Shown piece by piece: positions 1-6,300 of a stretch of DNA of 8,786 nt. The notes under the pieces are model-generated. The model was not told the DNA's origin. It did no database searches and saw nothing but the letters and a program-made list of their open reading frames with translations. The first letter of the stretch is position 1, and every line of letters begins with the position of its first letter. The stretch covers positions 1-8,786 of the forward strand of contig JAEYSS010000115.1 of NCBI GenBank assembly GCA_023434425.1, written 5' to 3'. The DNA is from Pseudomonadota bacterium (GTDB lineage Bacteria; Pseudomonadota; Alphaproteobacteria; Ferrovibrionales; Ferrovibrionaceae). Position numbers and translations under genes: made by a program.

Positions 1-13
1 CCCAAACCAAATC

Positions 14-43
14 CCGGCTGGCGGTATTACCCCCCCCAGCCGG
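14..43 (-). terminator. Probable intrinsic terminator of ccr
   Basis: An 8-bp perfect inverted repeat, CCGGCTGG at 14-21 and CCAGCCGG at 36-43, encloses a 14-base loop. Read on the minus strand it begins about 17 bases after the ccr stop codon and is followed by the moderately T-rich tract GATTTGGTTT. This fits a rho-independent terminator for ccr, although the T tract is interrupted by G residues, so efficiency is uncertain. The loop-stem junction contains a run of eight C (30-37), a place where sequencing or replication slippage could occur. Nothing else is visible in positions 1-60. Confidence 0.5.
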
Positions 44-60
44 TCAGCATCGAGGGGCGT

Positions 61-1401
61 TTATGAGTTGCCCGCTTCGACCGCATCTTCAAGCGTGCGC
101 AGGCCGGGGATCTTGGCGCTGACCAGCACGGCCATGTTGCCGGGCTTGTGCTGGTTCTTCCACATCTTGGTATGGGCGCGCGGGATATCGGCCCAGCTGA
201 ACACTTCCGACATGCAGGGATCGAGGCGGCGTTCGATCACCAGCTGGTTGGCCTGGCTGGCCTGCAGCAGGTTGGCGAAGTGGCTGCCCTGGATGCGCTT
301 CTGGCGCATCCACACGAAGCGTGCGTCGAAGGTGATGTTGAACCCGGTGGTGCCGGCGCAGAACACCACCATGCCGCCGCGCTTCACGACGAAGCAGGAA
401 ACCGGGAAGGTCTGCTCGCCCGGATGCTCGAAGACGAAATCGACATCGTTCCCTTTGCCGGTGATGTCCCAGATCGCCTTGCCGAATTCGCGGCACTTCT
501 TCATGTAGGCGCCGTATTTCTCGGTATCCATCACCGGCGGCAGCTGACCCCAGCAATCGAAGTTGTTGCGGTTGATCACGCCCTTGGCGCCCAGGCTCAT
601 GACGAAATCGCGTTTCGATTCGTCAGAGATGATGCCAATGGCATTGGCGCCGGAGATGGCAATCAGCTGGATCGCCATCGAGCCGAGGCCGCCAGCGGCG
701 CCCCAGACCAGCACATTCTGGCCCGGCCGCAGGATATGCGGACGATGGCCGAACAGCATGCGATAGGCGGTGGCGAGCGTCAGCGTGTAGCAGGCGCTTT
801 CTTCCCAGGTCAGGTGTTTGGGCCGCGGCATCAGCTGGCGCGACTGCACGCGGGCAAACTGCGCGAAGCTGCCATCCGGCGTCTCGTAGCCCCAGATGCG
901 CTGCGTCGGCGAATTCATCGGATCGCCGCCGTTGCACTCCTCGTCGTCGCCGTCATCCTGGTTGCAGTGGACGATGACTTCGTCGCCGACCTTCCAGCGC
1001 TTCACGCGGCGGCCGACCTTGTAGACGATGCCCGAGGCATCCGAGCCGGCAATATGATATTCGGCCTTGTGCACGTCGAAGGGCGAGATCGGCACGCCGA
1101 GACCGGCCCAGACGCCGTTGTAGTTGACGCCGGCGGCCATCACGAGGATGAGCACCTCGTCGGCATCAATCTCCGGTGTCGGCAGCACTTCCAGCTGCAT
1201 CGACTCTTCCGGCGGGCCGTGGCGCTCGCGACGGATCGCCCAGGCATACATCTGCTTCGGCACATGGCCGACCGGCGGAATTTCGCCGACTTCGTAGAGA
1301 TCCTTCACGGCACCGGTCGCCGCCTGGGCCTTGGCAGCAGCTTGTGCAGCCTGGGCCTGGGCGGTCGGCAGCGCGACGACAGATCCACCCGCATTCGACA
1401 T
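61..1401 (-). CDS. ccr: Crotonyl-CoA carboxylase/reductase
   Basis: This cytosolic enzyme performs the NADPH-dependent reductive carboxylation of crotonyl-CoA to (2S)-ethylmalonyl-CoA, the defining reaction of the ethylmalonyl-CoA pathway. The 446-residue product is a medium-chain dehydrogenase/reductase. Residues 10-30 are an Ala/Gln-rich leader. A GroES-like domain follows with NYNGVW (93-98), and the Rossmann fold carries the nucleotide loop WGAAGGLGS (233-241). From memory of the Kitasatospora enzyme, the CO2-pocket residues Asn, Phe-Glu and His correspond here to N93 or N95, Y172-E173 (in WGYET) and H374 (in GSHFAN); Tyr instead of Phe is the only change. Length fits the family. I chose the ATG at 1401 because GAGGGAG lies just upstream at good spacing. 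An in-frame upstream start at 1458 would add 19 residues (MTLPVTTVS...) without support. The gene is divergent from ecm, its pathway partner, which strongly supports Ccr over a generic quinone reductase. Confidence 0.95.
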   Translation of the reverse strand: MSNAGGSVVALPTAQAQAAQAAAKAQAATGAVKDLYEVGEIPPVGHVPKQMYAWAIRRERHGPPEESMQLEVLPTPEIDADEVLILVMAAGVNYNGVWAGLGVPISPFDVHKAEYHIAGSDASGIVYKVGRRVKRWKVGDEVIVHCNQDDGDDEECNGGDPMNSPTQRIWGYETPDGSFAQFARVQSRQLMPRPKHLTWEESACYTLTLATAYRMLFGHRPHILRPGQNVLVWGAAGGLGSMAIQLIAISGANAIGIISDESKRDFVMSLGAKGVINRNNFDCWGQLPPVMDTEKYGAYMKKCREFGKAIWDITGKGNDVDFVFEHPGEQTFPVSCFVVKRGGMVVFCAGTTGFNITFDARFVWMRQKRIQGSHFANLLQASQANQLVIERRLDPCMSEVFSWADIPRAHTKMWKNQHKPGNMAVLVSAKIPGLRTLEDAVEAGNS

Positions 1402-1462
1402 GACGAAACTCCCTCGTTGTTTCCCTGTTACGCTCACGGTTGTCACCGGAAGCGTCATTTCT

Positions 1463-1530
1463 GGTCTTGTTGGGCCGCCCTGGCCGGGATTAGCCTTGTG
1501 CAGCGCCGCGAGACGGTACTCAACAAGACC
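1463..1530. promoter_or_regulatory. 10-bp inverted repeat in the ccr/ecm divergent control region
   Basis: GGTCTTGTTG at 1463-1472 is matched exactly by its reverse complement CAACAAGACC at 1521-1530, with 48 bases between them. A 7-bp direct repeat, TTAGCCT, also occurs at 1490-1496 and 1531-1537, 41 bp apart (close to four helical turns). Both lie upstream of ccr and far from any coding sequence. They could be paired operator half-sites that allow looping, or a long-loop RNA stem in the ccr leader. The function is inference; the repeats are read directly. Confidence 0.35.
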
Positions 1531-1540
1531 TTAGCCTATC

Positions 1541-1584
1541 TTTTTGCAGTGGCGAAAAAATGGCAAGATCATTTTGCAATGCAA
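1541..1584. promoter_or_regulatory. TTTTGC-type operator candidates between ccr and ecm
   Basis: TTTTGCAGTG at 1542-1551 and TTTTGCAATG at 1572-1581 are near-identical direct repeats exactly 30 bp apart, so they lie on about the same face of the helix. The first also forms a dyad with GCGAAAA (1552-1558), and the second continues into TGCAA (to 1584). From memory, regulators of the RamB/PccR/ScfR family, which sense short-chain acyl-CoA metabolism, bind TTTGCAA-like cores. That would fit control of ethylmalonyl-CoA pathway genes. The second site overlaps where the -35 of the ecm promoter would lie. The regulator assignment is inference. Confidence 0.4.
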
Positions 1585-1591
1585 CACAGGT

Positions 1592-1597
1592 TATGAT
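1592..1597 (+). promoter_or_regulatory. Candidate -10 element of the ecm promoter
   Basis: TATGAT differs from the consensus -10 hexamer by one base and lies 65 bases before the ecm ATG. At 16-18 bp upstream there is no good -35; the sequence there (TCATTT or CATTTT) instead runs into the TTTTGCAATGCAA operator candidate. A weak -35 replaced by a protein-binding site would suggest an activator-dependent promoter. The start site would fall near 1604, leaving a leader of about 60 bases. Confidence 0.35.
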
Positions 1598-1662
1598 ATT
1601 TCTCAAGCCTGACGCAACGAGAAACTAAATATCCTAACGTCAACTTGACTCGGAATAAAATT

Positions 1663-3708
1663 ATGTCTGCGACTCGCCCGACGGACGCTCTTCAAGCCCG
1701 ATCCCTTCGCAATCGCGAAAAGGAGCCAGACAATAACCGGGAAAAGCCCTGGTTGTTCCGGACCTATTCGGGTCATTCCTCTGCCACGGCCTCGAATGAG
1801 CTGTACCGGACCAATCTGGGCCGCGGCCAGACCGGTCTGTCGGTGGCCTTCGATCTGCCGACCCAGACCGGTTACGACAGCGATCATGTGCTGGCGCGCG
1901 GCGAGGTGGGCAAGGTCGGCGTGCCGGTCAGCCACCTGGGCGATATGCGGGTGCTGTTCGACCAGATTCCGCTGGCGCAGATGAACACCTCGATGACGAT
2001 CAATGCGCCGGCCGCCTGGTTGCTGGCGATGTATATCGCCGTCGCCGAGGAGCAGGGCGCGAAACGGTCCGACCTGAACGGCACGGTGCAGAACGACATC
2101 ATCAAGGAATATCTGTCGCGCGGCACTTACATATTCCCGCCGGCGGCCTCAATGCGGCTGATCACCGATGTGATCGCCTTCACCTATCGCGATCTGCCGA
2201 AATGGAATCCCACCAACGTCTGCAGCTATCACCTGCAGGAAGCCGGCGCGACCCCGGTGCAGGAACTGGCCTATGCGCTGGCCACCGCGATTGCCGTGCT
2301 GGATGCCGTGAAGGCCTCGGGCCAGGTGCCACCGGAAGATTTCGCCCAGGCCTTCGGCCGCATCAGCTTTTTTGTGAATGCCGGGATCCGGTTCGTGACC
2401 GAAATCTGCAAGATGCGCGCCTTCGTCGACCTGTGGGAAGAGATCGGTCGTGAGCGTTACGGCGTCACCGACCCGAAGGCGCTGATGTTCCGCTATGGCG
2501 TGCAGGTCAATTCGCTCGGCCTGACCGAGCCGCAGCCGGAAAACAACGTCTACCGCATCCTGCTCGAAATGCTGGCGGTGGTGCTGTCCAAGAAAGCCCG
2601 CGCCCGCGCCGTGCAGCTGCCGGCCTGGAACGAGGCATTAGGTTTACCTCGTCCCTGGGACCAGCAGTGGTCGCTGCGCCTGCAGCAGATCGTCGCCTAT
2701 GAAACCGACCTGCTCGAATACGGCGACCTGTTCGACGGCAATCCGGCCATCGATGCCAAGGTGAATGAGCTGAAGGACGCGGCCCGCGCCGAACTGAAAC
2801 GCATCGAGGCGATGGGTGGCGCGATCCAGGCGGTCGAGAGCGGCTATCTCAAGCAGGCCCTGGTCGAAAGCAACACCGCGCGTGTGCGCGGCATCGAGAC
2901 CGGCGCGATCACCGTGGTCGGCGTCAACAAGTTCACCGAAAGCGCACCCTCGCCGCTGGTCGGGACCGAGGGCGGTGCGATCATGACGGTCGATCCGGCC
3001 GCCGAAGCCGAACAGATCGAGCGGCTGAAGCAATGGCGCGCTCAGCGCGACCAGACAGCGGTGGATGCCGCGCTGAAGGATCTCGAAGCCGCCGCCCGCG
3101 ACGGCCGCAACATCATGGAACCCAGCATCACGGCTGCCAAGGCCGGCGTCACCACGGGAGAGTGGGCGGCGTGCCTACGCAGGGTATTCGGCGAATACCG
3201 CGCGCCGACCGGAGTCTCGGCCGCCAGCGGTGCCTTGAGCAATGACGGCATGGACGAGCTGCGCGAGGAAGTGAAGGCGGTCGCCAAGCGGCTGGGCCGT
3301 CCGCTTAAATTACTGGTCGGCAAGCCTGGCCTCGACGGCCATTCCAACGGCGCCGAGCAGATTGCCGTGAAGGCGCGCGATTGCGGCATGGAAGTGGTCT
3401 ATGAGGGCATCCGCCTGACGCCCGAGCAGATCGTGGCCGCCGCGCTGGAAGAAGGCGTGCATCTCGTCGGGCTTTCCATTCTCTCTGGCAGCCATGTCGA
3501 GCTGGCCACCGATGTGATTCATCGCATGCGGTCCGAGGGCATCGGCAGCGTGCCGGTGGTGGTCGGCGGCATCATTCCGCCCGAGGACGAAGCGCGGCTG
3601 AAGGCTTCGGGCATCGCCGGCGTCTTCACGCCGAAGGATTACGACCTGACCCAGATCATGCGTGCCATCGTGGCTCTGGTGGACCGCAGCTGGTCGAAAG
3701 CCGCATAG
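1663..3708 (+). CDS. ecm: Ethylmalonyl-CoA mutase (coenzyme B12-dependent)
   Basis: This adenosylcobalamin-dependent mutase converts (2R)-ethylmalonyl-CoA to (2S)-methylsuccinyl-CoA in the ethylmalonyl-CoA pathway; the same enzyme is called MeaA in methylotrophs. The 681-residue protein has the MCM-type TIM barrel in about the first 520 residues and a B12-binding domain from about residue 545. That domain carries the DxHxxG cobalamin motif (D558, H560, G563), LSGSH, and the glycine pair G635-G636. Ecm is favoured over methylmalonyl-CoA mutase because the substrate-side segments read TYSGHS and FDLPTQTGYDSDH, and because AVQLPAWNEALGLPRPWDQ occurs as I recall it from Ecm proteins. MCM has YAGFS and ATHRGYD at the corresponding places. 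ATG 1663 has a weak GGAA seven bases upstream; TTG 1645 would add six residues and has no ribosome-binding site. Codons around 3175-3312 (CTA, AGG, GTA, TTA) are rarer than in the rest of the gene. Confidence 0.95.
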   Translation: MSATRPTDALQARSLRNREKEPDNNREKPWLFRTYSGHSSATASNELYRTNLGRGQTGLSVAFDLPTQTGYDSDHVLARGEVGKVGVPVSHLGDMRVLFDQIPLAQMNTSMTINAPAAWLLAMYIAVAEEQGAKRSDLNGTVQNDIIKEYLSRGTYIFPPAASMRLITDVIAFTYRDLPKWNPTNVCSYHLQEAGATPVQELAYALATAIAVLDAVKASGQVPPEDFAQAFGRISFFVNAGIRFVTEICKMRAFVDLWEEIGRERYGVTDPKALMFRYGVQVNSLGLTEPQPENNVYRILLEMLAVVLSKKARARAVQLPAWNEALGLPRPWDQQWSLRLQQIVAYETDLLEYGDLFDGNPAIDAKVNELKDAARAELKRIEAMGGAIQAVESGYLKQALVESNTARVRGIETGAITVVGVNKFTESAPSPLVGTEGGAIMTVDPAAEAEQIERLKQWRAQRDQTAVDAALKDLEAAARDGRNIMEPSITAAKAGVTTGEWAACLRRVFGEYRAPTGVSAASGALSNDGMDELREEVKAVAKRLGRPLKLLVGKPGLDGHSNGAEQIAVKARDCGMEVVYEGIRLTPEQIVAAALEEGVHLVGLSILSGSHVELATDVIHRMRSEGIGSVPVVVGGIIPPEDEARLKASGIAGVFTPKDYDLTQIMRAIVALVDRSWSKAA

Positions 3709-3716
3709 CAAACGGG

Positions 3717-4310
3717 ATGTTCTGGCTGCTGACGGCGCTCTGGGCCGCTGGCCTGATCCTGAGCGGTTTCGGGCCGTCCGATCGGCTGACCTGGCTGATG
3801 GAAGTGCTGCCGGCGATCATCGCCTGGCCGATTCTGCTGTATATGCGACCGCGTTTCCGCTTCACGGATCTGGCGATGGCGCTGATCACGCTGCATGGCC
3901 TGATCCTCATGCTCGGCGGCGCCTATACCTATGCCCGTGTGCCGCTCGGCTTCTGGCTGCAGGACTGGCTGGCGCTCGAGCGCAACCCATACGACCGCAT
4001 CGGCCATCTGGCGCAGGGTTTCGTGCCGGCGATTGTCGCGCGCGAATTGCTGATCCGCGTCTTTCGCATCGAAGGCCGCAAGCTGACCGGCTTCCTGGTC
4101 GTCTGCATCTGCCTGGCAATCAGCGCGGTGTATGAACTGATCGAATGGGCCGCCGCGCTCAGCCTGGGGCAGGGCGCCGACGAGTTCCTCGGCACGCAGG
4201 GCGACCAGTGGGACACGCAGTCCGACATGTTCATGGCCCTGATCGGGGCTTTGGCCGCCCTGCTGCTGTCGCGCTGGCACGACCGCCAGATACAGGCGCC
4301 CGGGCGCTGA
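3717..4310 (+). CDS. DUF2238 (YjdF-like) integral membrane protein
   Basis: A 197-residue polytopic inner-membrane protein of unknown function. Hydrophobic segments lie at about residues 2-18, 25-43, 50-70, 123-147 and 171-186, with a possible amphipathic or membrane stretch near 95-115. The DUF2238 family pattern is clear: GGAYTYARVPLG (67-78), RNPYDRIGHLAQGFVPA (89-105), YELIEWAAAL (139-148) and ADEFLGTQGDQWDTQSD (154-170). The conserved His, Asp and Glu residues in these segments suggest a polar or metal-binding site within the membrane, but no activity is established that I know of. It begins 8 bases after the ecm stop with only a weak CGGG before the ATG, so it may be translationally coupled to ecm. 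Co-transcription with ecm is likely from the spacing; a role in the same pathway is not shown. Confidence 0.85.
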   Translation: MFWLLTALWAAGLILSGFGPSDRLTWLMEVLPAIIAWPILLYMRPRFRFTDLAMALITLHGLILMLGGAYTYARVPLGFWLQDWLALERNPYDRIGHLAQGFVPAIVARELLIRVFRIEGRKLTGFLVVCICLAISAVYELIEWAAALSLGQGADEFLGTQGDQWDTQSDMFMALIGALAALLLSRWHDRQIQAPGR

Positions 4311-4354
4311 CGGCTGCTTTGCGTTCGGTCAAACATCTGCCGCGCCTGCCGGGT

Positions 4355-4366
4355 TAGACTGCCGGC
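4355..4366 (+). promoter_or_regulatory. Possible -10 box for leaderless transcription of the downstream gene
   Basis: TAGACT at 4355-4360 ends six bases before the ATG at 4367, and no Shine-Dalgarno sequence lies between. The position matches a -10 element whose transcript would begin at or next to the start codon (TANNNT pattern). No convincing -35 hexamer is visible 16-18 bp upstream, so confidence is low. If real, it makes the kinase gene independent of the ecm transcript. Confidence 0.3.
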
Positions 4367-5863
4367 ATGACAGACCCAAACCCGACCGATATCGACCGGC
4401 TGTTCGACCCACCTTTGCAGGTGGCGGAGACGCATGTGTCCCGCATCTTCCTGACCGGCGACCGGGCCTGGAAGCTGAAAAAGGCGCTCACGCTGCCCTA
4501 TCTCGATTTCGCGACCCTGCAGCAGCGGCGCACCGCCTGCGAGCGCGAGGTCGAGTTGAACCGGCGCACGGCACCTGAACTTTATCTGGGTTGCCGCGCG
4601 GTCTGTCGCGATGCCTCTGGCCGGCTCAGCCTCACGGCGCAGGGCGAGCCGGTGGAATGGCTGATCGAGATGCGGCGGTTTCCATCCGATGCGACCTTCG
4701 ACCATCTCGCCGCGGCGCGAAAGCTGGACGCGGTGCTGATCGAAACGCTGGCCGACACGATTGCAGCTTTTCATGCGAAAGCCGAAACGGTCGACGCCGG
4801 GGCGACAGACACCGTCACCCAGACTCTGACATTCAACGACGCCGCCTTCGAGCGCCGTGCGCCGGATTGCCTGGCCGATGCCGAGCTGATTGCCTTCCGC
4901 GCGGCGCTGCAGACCGAGTTTGAGCGCCAGCGGCCGTTGCTGGCGACACGCAGATCGGCAGGCCGCATGCGGCACGGCCATGGCGATCTGCATCTGCGCA
5001 ACATCGCATTGATCGATGGCAGGCCGACGCTGTTCGACTGCCTGGAATTCGACGACGGTCTGGCCGAAATCGACACGCTGTACGACTTCGCTTTCCTGCT
5101 GATGGATCTGCTGCATCATGGCTGCAGAGATCTCGCCAACCGGGCGCTGAACCGCTATCTCGAAGCGGGCGGCGACTACGACGGCCTGCCGCTGCTGCCG
5201 CTGTATGTCGCGCTCCGCGCTGCCATCCGCTGTCATATCGCCGCGATGACGCCGGCCGGACGGCAGGAGGCAGGCGAGTATCTGGCGCTGGCGCAGCGTG
5301 CGCTGCGATCCGAAGGTGCGCGGCTGCTGGCTGTGGGCGGCTATTCCGGCACGGGAAAAACCACCGTGGCGCGCGAGCTGGCGGCCGGACTCGGTGGCTA
5401 TCCCTGGGGCGCGGTGGTGCTGCGCAGCGACGTCATGCGCAAGCAGCTGCAGGGCCGGGCGCTGACGCAGCGCCTGCCGCCGGAAAGCTACACCGCTGCG
5501 GCGAGCCGGCAGACCTATGCGGCGCTGCTGAACGGCGCAGAAATGCTGCTGCGGGCCGGCAGCAGCGTTGTGCTGGATGCCGTCTTTGGCCAGGCGCAGG
5601 AGCGCAGGGCGGCGGCTGCCGTTGCCGAAAGCACCAATGTCGGTTTCAGCGGCCTCTGGCTCGGGGCGCCGCCCGAGGTGCTGGTTGGCCGTGTTAGCGC
5701 GCGGCAGGGCGATGCCTCCGATGCAGATGCCGCGGTCGTGCGCTGGCAACTGCAACATTTGCAGCCGCCGGGTGCGGCCGAGTCCGGCTGGACCTCCGTC
5801 GACGCCGCCGGCGACCGGGCCGCGACACTGGCGCGGGCGCGGCAGGCACTGTCGGCCGGCTGA
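4367..5863 (+). CDS. Phosphotransferase-like / P-loop kinase two-domain protein
   Basis: A 498-residue cytosolic protein that joins two kinase-like modules. Residues 1-300 resemble aminoglycoside phosphotransferase-type folds. A candidate ATP-contacting Lys lies in WKLKKAL (35-41), the catalytic loop is HGDLHLRN (205-212, with H205, D207 and N212), and a downstream acidic LFDCLEFDD (222-230) takes the place of the metal-binding motif. Residues 318-498 form a gluconate-kinase/AAA-like P-loop domain with Walker A GYSGTGKT (325-332). VVLDAVF (401-407) is the likely Walker B region. This architecture is usually annotated as a bifunctional aminoglycoside phosphotransferase/ATP-binding protein; the substrate is unknown, and an antibiotic-resistance role should not be assumed. 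The gene is 56 bases downstream of the DUF2238 gene on the same strand. The ATG has no ribosome-binding site, hinting at leaderless translation. Confidence 0.88.
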   Translation: MTDPNPTDIDRLFDPPLQVAETHVSRIFLTGDRAWKLKKALTLPYLDFATLQQRRTACEREVELNRRTAPELYLGCRAVCRDASGRLSLTAQGEPVEWLIEMRRFPSDATFDHLAAARKLDAVLIETLADTIAAFHAKAETVDAGATDTVTQTLTFNDAAFERRAPDCLADAELIAFRAALQTEFERQRPLLATRRSAGRMRHGHGDLHLRNIALIDGRPTLFDCLEFDDGLAEIDTLYDFAFLLMDLLHHGCRDLANRALNRYLEAGGDYDGLPLLPLYVALRAAIRCHIAAMTPAGRQEAGEYLALAQRALRSEGARLLAVGGYSGTGKTTVARELAAGLGGYPWGAVVLRSDVMRKQLQGRALTQRLPPESYTAAASRQTYAALLNGAEMLLRAGSSVVLDAVFGQAQERRAAAAVAESTNVGFSGLWLGAPPEVLVGRVSARQGDASDADAAVVRWQLQHLQPPGAAESGWTSVDAAGDRAATLARARQALSAG

Positions 5864-5927
5864 GCGCCGCATCTGGCTTCTGGCCGTTTGTCCTGCTATC
5901 AGGGCCTCCCCGATTGTGGAGACAGAT

Positions 5928-6251
5928 GTGCTGTCGCGCCTATCCCGCCTGATCCGGCCCCGCAGCGTTGCCGGCCGGATTGCAACCAGCCTGGTGGCCG
6001 GCCTCGGCCTGCCGGTCCTGCTGTATGGCATCCTGCTGCTGCGCACCCATGGCTATGAACCGATGGGCCTGTGCCGCCCGGTGCCGGCCGCGCAGGGGCA
6101 TATCCCCATCGACATGAGCCGCGGCAGCGGCATTCCCACCACCTGCGGCGTCGACTGGGGCTTCGTGGCCTCCAGCATCCTGCTGCCCGGTCTCGGCTTT
6201 GCCCTGGTCGCCTATCTTCTGATGGCACTGCTGGCCCGCATCGAACGTTGA
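5928..6251 (+). CDS. Small two-helix membrane protein, function unknown
   Basis: I do not recognise a family. A GTG start at 5928 is preceded by GGAG with six bases between, a well-placed ribosome-binding site, giving 107 residues; the longer open frame upstream overlaps the preceding kinase gene and is not used. The N-terminus is basic (RLSRLIRPRSVAGR, 3-16). Two hydrophobic helices follow at about 17-38 and 78-103, with a hydrophilic loop (39-77) between them. The positive-inside rule puts both ends in the cytoplasm and the loop in the periplasm. The loop holds the only two cysteines, C49 and C73, which could form a disulfide, and several Pro/Gly residues. It sits 64 bases after the kinase gene and 49 bases before the ROK-like gene, so an operon is plausible. 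The GTG start and small size make it easy to miss. Confidence 0.65.
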   Translation: MLSRLSRLIRPRSVAGRIATSLVAGLGLPVLLYGILLLRTHGYEPMGLCRPVPAAQGHIPIDMSRGSGIPTTCGVDWGFVASSILLPGLGFALVAYLLMALLARIER

Positions 6252-6300
6252 CTCCACGCCGGCCGCGCATTCCCCGCTGCCGGTGGATTGCGAGGGCGAT

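Noticed and set aside
30..37. Run of eight C as a phase-variation tract
   Set aside because: It lies outside any coding sequence, within the terminator hairpin loop and stem of ccr; no reading frame would be switched.
1402..1458. Upstream ATG extension of ccr (19 residues)
   Set aside because: The internal ATG at 1401 has a strong GAGGGAG ribosome-binding site, while the upstream ATG has none evident.
148..1596. A 482-residue plus-strand open frame opposite ccr
   Set aside because: It is the complement of a strongly conserved enzyme; its His/Ala/Asp-rich product has no recognisable domain.
4367..5266. Antibiotic-resistance gene (aminoglycoside phosphotransferase)
   Set aside because: Only the general fold and HGDLH motif match; this two-domain family is widespread on chromosomes and no resistance context is present.
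3929..6046. A 705-residue minus-strand open frame
   Set aside because: It is antisense to the DUF2238 gene, the kinase fusion and the small membrane gene, has Arg/Gln/His-rich composition without domains, and is typical of shadow frames in GC-rich DNA.
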